A stretch of 64,000 nucleotides of DNA from Rotaria sordida (GCA_905250125.1 CAJNOL010001288.1:1-64000), one strand, 5' to 3'. Positions 1-14,400 are shown, counted from the first letter of the stretch. Notes: generated by a model from the letters alone, not told the origin. A program made the numbers and translations.

Positions 1-189
1 GCTGCACAAATTCGTCAAATGGATGACAATCGAAATAGAACAATGCTAAATAGTCAAGAACGCAATATTGTTAACAGTGTTATACACGGAAAATCTGAAC
101 AACATACACCAAAATTTGACAAAGACTTGCAAGATTTAACACAGAAATATACTCCAAATAATCAGTATCGTCCTAAAGACGGCCTATAG
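1..189 (+). CDS. C-terminal exon of an unrecognised protein (5' end outside window)
   Basis: An open frame runs from base 1 to a TAG at 187-189 and gives about 62 residues. They are rich in N, Q, D and K and end in NNQYRPKDGL. Composition and A/T-rich third positions match the other coding exons here, and the frame is open at the left edge, so this reads as the last exon of a plus-strand gene that starts outside the window. The segment is hydrophilic, without membrane segments or any motif I recognise. I do not know the family. Confidence 0.5.
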   Translation, partial: AAQIRQMDDNRNRTMLNSQERNIVNSVIHGKSEQHTPKFDKDLQDLTQKYTPNNQYRPKDGL

Positions 190-1522
190 AGAAGAAAAAC
201 TCTCGTAAAATTTGTTCGTTTCTACTATCGGAATTTTAAAAGAAGGCACCTGGAAAAAAGCTTATAACTTTCGAACGAAAAGTCATAGGGTGAGGGTGGG
301 TATGGACGTGGGTGTGGGTGTAGATATGGATGTGGGGTATCCACTCACACCCTCACCTTACCCAAATCATAGACAAAACTCTTTGGCATCGATGTTTGTC
401 GATAAAATAAGTCACCGAATACTTGCTCTCTTTGAAAATATTACGTGTTTGTATGGGAGATAGAATTAGTTTCGTAATACGACTTTCATTTTGCAATGAT
501 ATTGCGCAGCAACAATAATATTGAATGCACTTTTGTGACCTGACGGTATTTTTGTACGATACTCTCATGTATGTATAAGTTTTTATGCATAAGTGCACTG
601 ATGAATGATTATAACTTGTATACCAGACGTGAGTGTCAATAAGATGGCAAGATGTGATCAGATTGGATGATATTTCTCAATAAATATCTTTGTCGAATCA
701 TCGACTTCCATAGCATAACAACTTTCATCAATTCCATGAATGGCAAGTCCATCGATCGTTTGTACTTTTAAATGCTAATCGATCTGGATTGATTAAAGAA
801 TGGCTGAATAGCCCTCAAGAGTGTACTCTCAAGTGCCATCAATGAATGTATACTTTTAATACATGATTTTGTTTTTTTTTAATATTTCTTCGAATGCTCG
901 ATTAGACGGATTTAAATTAATCAATATGCATTTGCGTATATTTATGATCGTCAATATAAAAACTGGAATTAATGCGTTAAGCCTTATATATATATAGAGG
1001 CTTCTGATAAACACAGAGACAGGCAATGGTTATGAGAGTTTTATCAGAATGTCATTTCTTCATTACATATCAGTTTTATTAGGGAAATTCTCCTTGTAGA
1101 ATAAGGTAGATTTCTTTTCATAGCCTCCATAACTTGTCGAACACCATGTACAAAGAAAACGGCTGACGGTAACTCCCTGTTGTGATTTATATTATTGAGC
1201 ATAGATTAGCAGAATTTTAATCATTTTAGCTATCAGTGAGAATCTTTATGCAAGCGACGAAGATGTTAGAAGAAGTCACTTTTCACATTAAATCAATTTA
1301 ATGATAAATATCTATTTCTCAAGATTAAATAGAATTCTTAACCATTCTACTTGAGTAAAATCGTACAGAGTCTAGAAATATTAGTATTCTGATACTCGTC
1401 TCTTGTATAGCTTCTCATAAGAGAAATGTTTCAACAAGTCTACAAAGGTCTTATTAGATCATATATCGTTTAAGCATTTAACTCTGTCTTATTAGATTAT
1501 TTGTGAAGAAAATCACGACAAA
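190..1522. other. Intergenic region with one telomere-like G-rich tract
   Basis: No reading frame with convincing coding character. Short frames at 212-463 and 353-598 lie over simple sequence. The first part should be the 3' UTR of the partial gene; the last few hundred bases should hold the promoter of the superoxide dismutase gene. No clear core promoter element was identified. Confidence 0.5.
288..366. repeat. Degenerate hexamer tract GGGTGT/TGTGGG with a short mirrored C-rich partner
   Basis: From 288 to about 345 the sequence follows a 6-base period (AGGGTG, GGTATG, GGTGTG, GATGTG), directly followed by the C-rich counterpart CACTCACACCCTCACC, so it can fold back. Bdelloid rotifer telomeres are reported to use TGTGGG. 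An interstitial telomere-like origin is an inference; a plain simple-sequence hairpin is equally possible. A short C-strand version lies near 4308-4335. Confidence 0.45.
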
Positions 1523-2410
1523 ATGCTCGTACTTCTTGCTGTCATTTCATTGTTATTCATCCACAATGCACAGAGTATCATGATGGCGAAAGCTAAGGTC
1601 CATTCAGCTTCCAGTAACATTTGTGTCGGGTACTTGAAATTCATACAGAACGACAGCGACTCTGCAGTCATCATCAAGGGTAAATTCTGGAATATGACGC
1701 CCAACACTGTTCATGTAAGTTTGAAAAACTCAGCTTTAGAATTTGCAACATTTAAAAGTGAAATCGAAGCTGGTTTTCGTTTGCAGGACTCCTACTTTAC
1801 TCTCTCTCTCCATACTATATAATATTAGTGCTTGCACAATAATTGAAAGATCAAAACATCAGTGTCTGAAAATACTCAATCATGAATAGATCATCATTGT
1901 CGATCCCAGTACAGTGTCCCCATTTTCACTTTAGGGCTTTCATGTACACAGGGATCCACTAGTAAACGGCGAACTCAATTGTACAGCGGCTGGACCTCAC
2001 TTCAATCCTTACGGTGAGTTTAGTCTTGATTGTTGACAAACATCATGAATAATTCATCCATCATTTTCTCTTTCAGGTACGACACATGGTTCAATCACTG
2101 CAGATATTATGAACCGACATGTTGGAGATCTTGGAAATGTGACTTCTGCTAATGACGGCACGATCAACATCAACATTCAAGATTCGATTATTCAACTATA
2201 TAATGCGACACAATCGATTGTTAATCGAACCATTGTTCTGCATGCAATGCGAGATGACGGTGGTATGGGTGGTTTTTCGGACAGTAGCACTACTGGGTAT
2301 GATCTACTCTATTTGATCTTCAACTGACATTATATTTCTTTTGTAGAAATGCGGGTGCTCGAATTGCTTGCGGTAACATCATGTTAAAAACCGCGAGGTC
2401 AAAACATTAA
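1523..2410 (+). CDS. Secreted Cu/Zn superoxide dismutase
   Basis: Four exons: 1523-1714, 1935-2013, 2077-2296, 2347-2410 (184 residues; total divisible by three; GT-AG throughout). Converts superoxide to peroxide and oxygen. The N-terminus MLVLLAVISLLFIHNAQS is a classic signal peptide, so the enzyme should be extracellular or in the secretory lumen. Copper ligands are seen in GFHVH, GPHFNP and NRTIVLH. Zinc ligands are in GPHFNP, TTHG and RHVGDLG. The disulphide cysteines (NCTAAGPH and IACG) and the active-site arginine of GNAGAR are all present, so it should be active. The segment after the copper histidines reads RDPLVNGELNC instead of the usual EFGD-type loop, two residues longer than in human SOD1. 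The start is the first ATG and gives the signal peptide. Confidence 0.93.
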
Positions 2411-5400
2411 GTACCTACTCTTATCAACTGACTTTTTTTTCATTGAACTCTTTTTTGCGATATATTTAATCTCATTATTACATATATAATCTGGAAAAAG
2501 TATTTACATATTCTAAAAGTTCTCGAACTTTTCCATCAGCCCGTATGTTTATATTTTAGTTTGCGCCTTATAGAAGTATCTTTCTAAAAAGATAATTATA
2601 TATTCTGATGGAACTTGAAATTGTCTATCATTCTATATATTTATCTATTGCCTTGCATTTTATTTGTTGAAAAATAATTTGAATACACTGAACATAACCT
2701 TAATTGACAAATGTCACAAATCTGCATTTTTTTTTGCTATTTTATTTTTCTGTTTAAATTGTTATTAATATAGGAATGACTTTTTGCAAAAGTAGTTATA
2801 CATTCTGATAACAAATAAACTTCTCTATCATTCTTTATTTGAAAGCTTTTGGCCTTTAATAATTATCTGACTAATATTTCGAATAATGTTGATTCATCTT
2901 AATTCTAATATTCTCGTGGAATACATTTTCTTTTGATTCAAGTAAATTACGTATATTTCTTTATATAATGTTTTATAGAAGAGTCACACTCTCAATAGCA
3001 CTAATAAGTAAAGGTCTTCAGATGTTTTAAATAGATATTTCGTTTATTTTAAAGTTATATATCCTACATTCCGTATAAAGATACTATTTTTTAGAAAATC
3101 ATTTCTCAAAGATATATTCAGCAATAGCATATCGTTGGTTATGTGCTACTCGCATGACATATTTGAATAGACATTTATACAGCAGTCTAAACTCGAAAAA
3201 TTTTTGATAGGTTATGGTCTAGAACAGTTTTGTAAAAAGTCATTTCTATATTAATAACAATTTAAATAGAAAAATAGAATAGCAAAAAAAAATGCAGATT
3301 TTTGGTATTTGTTAATTAAGGATTACGTTCAGTATACTCAAATTATTTTTCAACAAATAAATGCAAGGCAATTCTATAATGATGAAAAATTTTAAAAACT
3401 AATCAAGAGGATAGTAACAAAATCTAGTCCGTGATAAACTAGTGATGAGAGTATCTTCATTGCATTCGATTTATTTTCTGGTATGTAAGTGCAAAGTAAA
3501 ATATGAACATATGGGATGAGGGAAAATTTCGAGAGCTTTTAAAATATGTAAATGATATGTTTAAAATATATACTACAACTATTATTTCCAGGAGTATATA
3601 TAGTCCTGCATTTTATTTTTGTATTTCTATTTTCTCAACAATAATTGAGACGAATTATGAATTAAAACAAAAACAAGCGAAGACTGGATGTTTTTAAAAT
3701 CTCGTACACTGACTATCAAGCTAGAAAAATTCATTTTAACAATATATGATTGCGTCAAAAATTTCCTCTGTTATTCATTTTTGACTTTGATTGATAGATC
3801 AAAAGTATAACGAAATGTTGCCTCCTGGCAATCATATGAATGTTGAATGTATGCTCTTTTATCTATGAAGAACAATTAAATCATCTAGATAATAAACTAT
3901 GTTTGAAATTACTCGACAAGTTCATCACTGTTCGACAATGATGATTGAAAATAAAAATTTTATATATATTTTTGAAATTGCGCAATCGATTAACATATTT
4001 TAATGATTGTTGATTTTTCCATTGGTAAGTCAACGCGCTCGTAGATTGAGTAATGTGTTAACAAAAGCAAGAATATATTTTCAATTTTCAACTGCAATAA
4101 GAAGAAGGTTCCATTGCATTAAAATGGATAAATCAACTAAGGCAGCATACGCCGAAATGTTGTGTAGTAGTGAGAGAAATTGGGATACTTTGAAAGATCA
4201 AGTCAGTGAACAGATAAACTTATGAATTTAAATTTTAAAAGATCATAAACAGATTGGATTGCGATGATCAATTAATAAAGACACGATGTGGGTCCATCAA
4301 GATGATTCTCACACATCCACACCCATATCCTGTTTTCATACAACACGTTGTAGTTCATGAAAAAGTACAACTTGCACGTGTCCTTACTTTTCGAACAATC
4401 ATGTTGGCAGATATTTTCTCAATATCAGAAATCTGAAATTGACCAATTTTTAATACTTGCGAACATCGCTGAGAAATGCGTAGAAAATTTACATATCTTA
4501 AGATTGATTATAAGATAGCAGAATCTGTAGTGGATCTTTTCTGATCATTCTCGACAAGAAAATTAACATTGGACTCGAAATTGACAGACTACGAATAGAA
4601 CTATTAAACAAACGGCGTAGAAACAGCAGCATGTGGATGCGTCTCTGGGCTCAATGTTGGGAGAGTGGGTAGAGTAAGAGAAGACCCTCATGATTCTCAT
4701 TTACATCCTTATTGAAGAAGCTAACTCTTTTTCTACTCATTAATGTTTATTTAAATACAAATTTGTTCTATTGACATTTTACAGAACTTTTCGTGTTGAT
4801 CATTCTAGAAAAGATTTGACGCTTTTAGAACATTCAAGTCTAATCACAAATAGAAATATTGCTATTTTACACACTACCGAATGTATTTTTTTCAATGGTA
4901 GACTTTTCATGTGTCAGTAACCGATGGCTGGTAATGCTGAGTTTCTAAAACATTTGATTACAAAATTCATGAATATAATTTTTAGATTTTCGCACAAATC
5001 GTAGACATTCAAAGTTTATTTTTGAGAAATATACATATAATATTTTTTTTCTTTTCATGTCTTCTAGCCACATAGCAAGAAATAAACTTATTTTTCTTGT
5101 ATCACTTACCGATCCTATTAAAATACCTAGTGCAATACATAATCAATTATTACATGCGATTTGTATGCATATATTTTGAAACATTAGTTGTAATATGAAA
5201 CTATTAGCAGTAAAAAAAAACCTAGCTCATGAACAAATGTTTATTTATAATTTAAGTGGAAAGTCTTTGTTTTTGTTTTGATAATGTCAATGTAAATTTT
5301 ATCCATATATATATAATATTGTCTTGTGCTTATAAATATGAACATAAAGTTTTAAAATGAAAAAGAAATCGAAAGATATTATACACACAAACACACACAC

Positions 5401-5419
5401 GCACACATACACATACACA
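2411..5419. other. Intergenic region, repeats only
   Basis: Short frames at 3503-3697, 4007-4225 and 4254-4436 have no family resemblance and no splice partners, so I do not call genes. The region carries an inverted repeat (2646-3372), a CA-rich microsatellite next to the fusion gene's stop (5383-5420), and a TTTATT (AATAAA on the minus strand) near 5240 that could be its polyadenylation signal. Confidence 0.5.
2646..3372. repeat. Inverted repeat, about 145-bp arms around a 436-bp spacer
   Basis: Bases 2646-2792 match the reverse complement of 3229-3372 with few differences; both contain CTGCATTTTTTTTTGCTAT and ATTTGTTGAAAAATAATTTGA-type blocks. The spacer is non-coding. It looks like a foldback element or two copies of one element in opposite orientation. 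Ends and target duplication are not clear. Confidence 0.75.
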
Positions 5420-8400
5420 CTACAAATGTTCTAAATGTCGATCTTTTGATTTCCTTCGATGTTTTTTTGTAATTGCTGTTGGTTGTTGAATATTTCCAGT
5501 AGTAACATTATCTCGTACTGTTAATTCATTTGATGTTCGTCTAGTTCTTGGTAAACCTAATTGTTGTTGTTGCTGTTGAAAAACATCACTTAATTTAATT
5601 CGTATATTTTTATTTGATTGTTGTTGATGATGTTGTTGTTGTTGTTGTTGTTGTTGTTGATTTTTATTTTGTGTTAATGCTTGATAACGTGATTTAAAAA
5701 CATGATCAAGTGATTTATTATATAAATGACGTTTATTTGATATTTGACGTCGTTTTATAGCTTCATAATTACTTCCATATGTTTTAACTGAACCTGATGC
5801 ATATCCACACATTTGACTTATTTCACTATGATCAGTTGTATCTAAATTTCTTTGCATATCATTTACTTTAGCTGTATCACTCCATTGTTGTGATGTATTT
5901 GCAGAATTTCTTATATATCGATTACCACCATTATAAATAAGTCCTGTTGTTGATAAATCAGGTTCTGATGCTTGTTTATTATCTTGATCATTATTATCAT
6001 TATCATTATCATAATCAGGTTCAGGTAAATCTTCTTCATCAAAACCTTTTAATTGTTGTAAAACTTTAACTTGTTCAACAGCATCTTCAACATTATCTGT
6101 TGTAAAATCTCCACGTCGATGATGACGATTATTTTTTCCATTATTTCGTTGACAAATTTTTAAATCAGTTGATGCTAATAAATGTAATAATGTTCCATAA
6201 CGATGCCATAACATTGATACAAATTGTATAAGTAAAATAGTTGCAAAAAAAATTAAAAAAGCTAAACCAAGTGGTTCAAAACGTAATGGTTCATTATGTA
6301 AACGTTTTATTGGTATAAATACATAATCACGTATACGTTCTGATACAAGTTGAAATGAAAATATAATAACAAGCCATAATGTATTTATCATAAAAAATAT
6401 AAAACAACCATTATTACGTAATGATTTAAGATCACGAACCATTTGTTTTTGATGATCTTTATCTTCAACTAATGGATATAAATAACATCCAATTAATTCT
6501 TGAAAAAATTTTGTTTCACGTGGATCAAGCATTACAACTTCAGAATCATGTAAGGATTCATGAAAGATCCAAGCAGGATTAACTAAAATAAAATATGAAT
6601 TTTTTTTTTCAGACTTCTAAAAATTCTATTATCATCAAGATGTTTGTATAACAGTGTCCGACTCGGATCGGGTTGGATCACAAAAAAAGTGACCCATATC
6701 GGACACTGTTGTATAAGGCAAACAAAAAACTAGTCATGCCCTTAATACTGCATGTCTATTGGTATTTTATTCGATATTAGGATGTAGTCGTTAGACACTT
6801 ATTTAGGATTATTCTATAGTTGATGAAACTGAAGTTTACATATAGTACCTCACTGTGGTTAAGAGTATCGATAACGACACAAGAGTGTGGGTGCTAATGA
6901 AAGCGAGAGCAAAGGGTTCAGATATTGCTGCATCCAAGATGCTTCAAACAGCTAGTGATATGAACAAATCAATTGCCACTAAATAGGAAAATTTATTAAG
7001 TTCTTGTTGATTGCTATTAGACTATGACTTGTGAAAAACACTTAACGATTACATACCTAGTTCGTCTCGTTTTATAACTGGAGCTTCAAATGGACGTGTT
7101 ACACCGCTATATGATATAACTTGTCCATATGGTGTACTTCGTGTATTATTTATTCCACGATAAATTAATTGTTGTTGTTGATCTGATTGAGGATAACTAG
7201 CACGAGCCATTGATGTTGGTGGTGAACCGGCTCGAGCAGCTAATTGCATAAGACCATATTTAGGATCAATTTCCGAGTCAACTTGATGGCTATTTGTTGG
7301 AGGATATAAACCTGTAGTGGCTACAGCTTCCATTTCTTCATCAAATTTATTCTAAAAAAACCAAGAACAACATTTTGTTATTTTGATAACAATCATATTA
7401 CTTTTTCCATTCGTTCAACAGCACCTAAAATTTGTTGTAAGAGTATACCATTTAATCCTGATCTTTCAAGACCAAGCCATTTTCGTGCATAAGAACGTAT
7501 ACGTTCATCATATTTTTTAAGATTAAAATTTGCAAATACCTTTATTAAAAAAATATTTTCTTCTTATTTAAAAAATAATAATAATAATAATAATAATTTT
7601 CTTACTTGATTTAAAAATCCAGCTGATTTTTGTTTTGCTTGTGTTAATTCTTGTATTTTAGCACGTTCAATTTCTTCTTTACTTTGATTTTTTTTAACTT
7701 TTTTTGGTGCTTCTCTTGTACCCCATGATACAATATTAAGATTACAAAGTGAATAAATAAGTAAAAATAAATATCCACTTGGTATACATAAAAAATAAAG
7801 TAAACCTGGTACTATACACCAAAATTCTTGTGGATGCATACAAGCAGCAATAAAAAATATTGAAAATAAAAGCATTAAAAAAACAGCATTTGGAGATGTC
7901 CAAGAATCTTCAGCTATTTGAATTGTTGTACCAACAACAACTGACATCATTATTATTGCATATAAAGCAGAAAGAAAAGCTGCTGCACGTATTTGAAAAT
8001 CAGTTGTTGTATGAAAACATAAGAGCAGATAAAAGAATGCTGGTAAAACTGACATATACATTGATTGCCAAAGACTTGTACCTAAAAAAAAAAATTTGAT
8101 ACACATTCAAAAGTCTAGTGAAGATTAGAAAACTAGATCTAATGAGAGAACATGTCCGACCATTAGATCACTTTTCATTTAAAACTATATGATCGAATTT
8201 CGGTTGTAGATAGATCTTCTGGTCACTAGAAATTCTTCGAAATGTCAACTAGGATAAATGTATTCTTATTGAGATCATAGTTTGCTATGAATATATTCTT
8301 CTTTTGAACTACAGTTTAAAACAGACGAAAAGACTTATAATTATATTTTTGGTTACTTTTTTATTCATGAATTTCTGTGCAAAAAAAAAGTAGTTATGCA

Positions 8401-11400
8401 AGGAAAATAACCTATGAGACAAAAATACATATTATTGTTCATTCAATTTTTAAGATAGGACTAACGGGATGTGATTTATTGACATATGAGAAAGTTTCAT
8501 TTTTTTTTTATTGACAAAGTCTAAATCTCTGCTTGTACTTTATTGGACAGAAAATATTGGATTTGTTCTTTAAAAAAGCAATAATTATTCGAAATTGGCT
8601 CATTCAAATAAGGCATATAATTAATGGAGCAAGACTCTAGAAAGAGAATACTCCTACCTTTCAACTACTTTGCAGTATGGGGTGCTGCCTAGTGGCAGAT
8701 TCAATAGTCCGATGTCTTTACTCCAATTATGATTAGCTATAGTCCTTGAGCTTACCGTACCCACTAACCAAGTACACGAACAGGCATATGTCATAAAGTA
8801 GCTAGCCTACTATCGGACGAATAATCGTTAGTGATTTGTCTAGAATCCTTCCATGGCTAGTAGTCCTGAGGTATAAACACACTACATTGTGGATAAGTGT
8901 AAAACAACATAAACATTGAACCATGGCTATTGAGACAATGAACACAACCCTATTCAACACTTAAAATCATTTTGTTCTCAAGGTTTACTCAATACTTTCT
9001 ATTGTTTTATGATAAGTTAGTTTTCTAAACAAACAAAAGAGTCTGATTTGATATATACCAAAACATGCATTGAATGCTCCAATAATCATAAGAAGTACTG
9101 TTGCTGGACCAAGTACTGTTGAAACCATAAGTAAAAGTTGATAGATAATATATAAATATGATATACTATCATTAACAAGTACAATTCGTTTATATTCAGC
9201 AAGAAAATCAATAATATTTGCAATAGTTGATGGAACCCAACGACGACGTTGATTAAAAAATTCCTATTATTTGTAAAAATTAAACTCTTTCAAATAAAAA
9301 ACACAAAAAAAAAAGAAATGAAAACTAACATGAAATGATTCTGGTGCATAAGTCAATGCATCTGATGCAGCACAATATTCAACACGATATCCTTCTTGTA
9401 ATAAAAGTGTACATAACCAACGATCTTCACCTATAGATAAAACAAAACATAATATACATATAAAAATATTTTTCCAAAAAAAGAAAAAACCTTGATCATA
9501 TTGTACATAATGTCGAGCTTCAGTTGATTTCGTACAATATGTATGAAGAACATGATCATCCATTAATGCTGAACCACGAAAAAGACTAAAACAACCTGGA
9601 CTACACATCTGAATAGTAAAAAAAAGAAAAAGAATACTCATTCTATAGAATATAAATGAAATAGATTATTCTCAACATACTACACAACCAAGAATATGTT
9701 CAGCTGCTTTTTGAAGCCAATGACCAATAGCATATTCGAATTTTTGATACCAAACAACCGGACCTTTCGTTGTTTTTTTTTTTTTTTAATAAATAAATAT
9801 TAATTTAATAATAAAATGAATAGATCTTACCACTGCCAATTGGATGAATTCGACCACAAGCAGCACCAACTTTTTTATTTTTTTTCATTCGATCAACAAG
9901 TAAACGTACAGCTTCTGGTCGAAAATCGACATCACCATCAAGTGCTAATAGATATGTATTTTCCATCTAATGAATAATTCTCTTTTGTTTTTTATTAGAA
10001 TAAAAAGAACTTTATTACTTGTATTCGTTTTTTATTATCCATATTATTTAATAAATTTCCAAAACCTTTAAATAATTTTGATTTACTTTTTGATGAATTT
10101 TTTTTTCGTTTTCGTTTATATAATTTTTCAATTATATTTAAATCACCAAATAAACGATAACCAAGTAAATAGTACATATACATAACCTCAAAAAAAAAAA
10201 AAAAGAATTTAATAAAAGATAAATAAAAAAAAAACAAGAAGACTCAATAATATTACTTGACTCCATCGTTTTTTATGTCGAATTTTTGTTTTATCTTTTA
10301 TATGTGCTATAAGAAAATTTCCACCTGGTAATATCCATGTTAAACGTCCACCATATGGTGTTGGTGTTTTAAATGGTGGAGGAATTTTCATTGGACATTG
10401 ATGAATAGCTCTATAACAATATTATTAAAAAAAAAATTAAGAAGAGTAATAAAAGATGTTATTCGTAATATATTATAATGAATTTGAAAAAGAGGTCAAA
10501 GATAGATATTTTAAATTCAATCTTGTTTTATAATAATTCCATGAAAAGCTTAGGTTTCATGGCTAAGACTCTCACGATCGGTGATAGATCTTTGCTAATG
10601 AATGAAGTCTCACAACTGATGAATAACTTTTGAGTTAAGACGATGTGTATCACATAGATTCAAATGAGCTATGAATACCTTGAAAATAGTTTGTGTCCTT
10701 AGCTTATTAGTACAGTATCTCCGTAGCAATAACCTAAAGGCATGAACTCTTTTCCGAATATTCATAGCTCATATAGTCCCGATTTAGTTGCGAGACTTCT
10801 CTCATAAATTGTGGAAGTTCAAAGTTTCAATCTTATACTTCAACATTTCTTTTAGATCATGTTTCATAAAAGGAAAAGACCTACGTTGCAGCTCGATCAA
10901 CAACACCAAGTAATTGTTGGACAAATTTATTCGGTACTTGTTCATTGTTATCATCTTCTTCCATAGCATCATCGAAAAATATATGACCTTCATATTCATA
11001 ATAATCAAGATCTTTAAGATGTAAATAATTTCGAGCTGTTCGTCGAGCACATTGATCACTATCCAATCTGTAGAAATAAAAAACAATACGAACTGATTCA
11101 AATGTACAAATAAACAAGAGTAACTAAACTCTTTTATATCGAATATATAAAAATAACAAAATAGAAGTTATATTTTGAATATAAAGTTTTATCAAAATCA
11201 GTAGATCGTCCATGACACAATGTCGAGAATTAGTATGGGCATAATAGTTTTGAAGATCATGAGCTATTGGTGAATGGTATCTAACTCTAGTCTAGGATTA
11301 GGATACTTGTTCATTTAACAAGCCCTGATATCAAATCAGAAATGCAACTGAAAAGAGAGAGAACATTTCTCTACCTTCAATGTTAAGTGAAACCTTCGTA

Positions 11401-14400
11401 TACGACTTTCACATATTTATTGTTTCAGAAAATCGATCTTTGTTTTAAAAAAACCATACTATTCATTTCAAGCATTACTAAAATTTTGATTTATCAATAT
11501 CCTAAAAGGAGTTTTTTAGTGGAATATATTCGAAATTAATAGATTAGAAGATGAAATCTAATTTAAAATAAAGACGGATTCATTTATTGACGGCCAATCT
11601 TTCTTATTCTGGTTGAGATTCTTCAGATTTTTCATTCTATTGTTTTGTTCTCTACACAGTTTAAAGTATTCCTTTCAAATATTTCATATTATTGTATTTT
11701 TCCTGAAAAATAAGTTTTTGACCGAAAGAGCAAGATGTATTCATGGGTACTTCAATTTCTAGAACACTATTATTTATTAAGACAAGTTTTCACGAGTAAA
11801 AACACCTGCTGATCAATTTGAAAGAGTCGGATCGATTACTATTTTTAGTTATAATGTTCTATTCCAGTAACACTCATGATATTTAATGTAATTAATAGCT
11901 CATGTGATAAAAACCGGCGGTTAACCGCGATTTTACCGGTCCGGTTACCAGCTCCCGTCGCTGCAATTTACCGCTAAAATGAACCGATTAATCGGTTCGT
12001 CGATGATTATTGACATTTAGTTGCTTCAAATCATCGACTTTGCTATTTTAAATGTTTTTTTCTTATATCTTCCCATGCCATAAAAATGCTGGGAAACCCG
12101 CCAGTTTACTGCGGGTTTTACCGATTCGGCTACCGGCTTCTGCTACTGCAATTTACCGCGGTTTATCGCTACAAACTGTCCGGTATTTACGATATGGGAG
12201 TGCACTCGACTTTATGTGTAAAATAAGGAATGTGATTCAACCAAATAAATAATCTGCTTTTATTTTTTTGACTACGTGAAACTTCCAAAACGTTCGCATA
12301 ATAAAGATTTCTGATTGTTATTAGTTGTCAAGTGCAAAATCCATGTAAGAAATTTTGACATTGATATCAGTCTTTCTTGATCGATTGAAACTGGTTTAAA
12401 AAAAAACCAATTAAGAAGGATTTAACTCAAATGAAATCTATCTTCAAAGTTGAAAAATCGAAGTTTTTCTTTTATTGAAAATCTTCCTTGATAAAAGAAA
12501 TAAAGTTCAGACCAGGTGACTCATTCGGAACCTTTGTAGAAGTTTCAAATTAATACAAACCTCATAATCGATTTTAATAATTGTAACATTTCTGTTTCCG
12601 TTTCATGCCACATAGTTGCACATGAATAAATTTTTGTATGAACTTCAGCAGTTAATTTTTTTTCTATTGATAATTCTTCAATACTTTGTTCATCAAATTC
12701 TGTTTCACCATTTGTTGTTGTTGCACCCATTTCATCATATGTACCAGTTAAAATTTCATCACGTTCATTTCGTCGTCGATTCATCATTAAAGATTGTTCA
12801 AGTAATGTTGCACAATAACGTGGTGAAACAAATAAACTAAAATAAAACATATTTATTTTCATATTTAAAATGATTAAAATTAAAAATTAAATTTACCGTT
12901 CAGTAAATGCTAAACGTTGACTTTTTCCAAACCAAATATGTCCACCAATCCATAATTCTGATAACCACCATAAAACAAGACCACAAATAACTTGCCATCG
13001 AAATGATTCTTTAGCATAATCAGCATAACAACTCCAAAAAAGAAAATTTTCAATAAAAATAGTTGATTTTGGTGTAATAGAACACATAACAAGTAATATT
13101 GTTAATGCTAATGGTGTAACTAATGTTATTGGTAATGCAAAACATACACGTTGCATACAAAGTTTACATGCTAAACGACCCATATAAAAACATAATGCAT
13201 CGGATAAAATTTTTAATATCATTGGTGTTAAATAAAATATCCAACGATCTTTTGGATTTATTTCTTCAATATTATTTCCTCCAATATTATTTCCTCCTAT
13301 TGTTGAATATAATGTTTCATCATCAGAAGGAAAATTATTTGAAAAATCATTATCCATTTGTCGTTTTATTCGTTTTATATATATTGATATATTATCAATT
13401 GAACGACGTTCACGTGGTGGTAAAATTGGAAATATACCTTCTGTTGGTTGTTGATCAAAACCTAATGCTGCCCATGAATTTTGTCCTGATGATAATTTTG
13501 GTAATGGATCTTCTATTTGTTCATTATTAGTATTTATTGGAAAAATAACAGATGTATTAAATATACCATGATGAAATATATAAGCAAATAAAATTGTTAC
13601 AAATATTTTCCAACATGTTATTATTATTGATGTTTTTGAACGTGTTGCAAGAATATTTTCTTTTAATAATTTCATATGAACTATTGTACGACCACCAATT
13701 TTTATATCACGATCAACAAAATTTTCCCACCTAAACAAAAGAAAAGTTGTTAGTACAATTCAAATATGAAACACGATGCAGTTACTTGACCTCGAAACGG
13801 GACGCTCAGCCTGACGATTTTATCCTTTTTTGACATAACTTTTTCTGAGATTTGGCTCACCCCGAGGAGACACAGGGAAGCTTCTCCACGCTACCTCCTG
13901 GTGGTCATAACTTTTTATAAAAGCTGAAAAATATGGAATAGCTGTCTATAGAGAAAAAAAATCTTTGTAAACAAAGTTTATTTCGGACCCGGGCTGATTT
14001 CGAGACCTGGTAACTGCACTTGATATCACAGGGCGATTGTTTCGTTTCTATCTATTTTGGGACATACGTCTTCGTCAACATTTTACTTAATCCTCAAGAA
14101 ATGCAATAAGGAAGTAGTTCATATATTAGAACGAGACGTTATTGATATAAGATCTCTTTGACCGTATATCAACAACATCTGTCATGATCTGTGAGAAAGT
14201 GGGTCCAAATTTCTACCCTCTGTACTTCAACACTCCTTTTAGATCGTGTTTCAAAAAAGAGAAATATCATGTATAGGTAATAGAATTAAATATTTGTTCA
14301 CCTATAGGAAATTTTTATGAACTGGCATTATTTTCGAGGATACACGATCCGAAATGAGTATTGAAGTACATAGGAATAGACATTTGGATCCCCATCCCCC

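Noticed and set aside
3503..4436. Three short plus-strand frames upstream of the fusion gene's 3' end
   Set aside because: Not linked by splice sites, no domain, AT-rich composition. Left as intergenic.
12616..13530. Plus-strand frames at 12616-12840 and 13123-13530
   Set aside because: Antisense shadows of chitin synthase exons 25 and 26.
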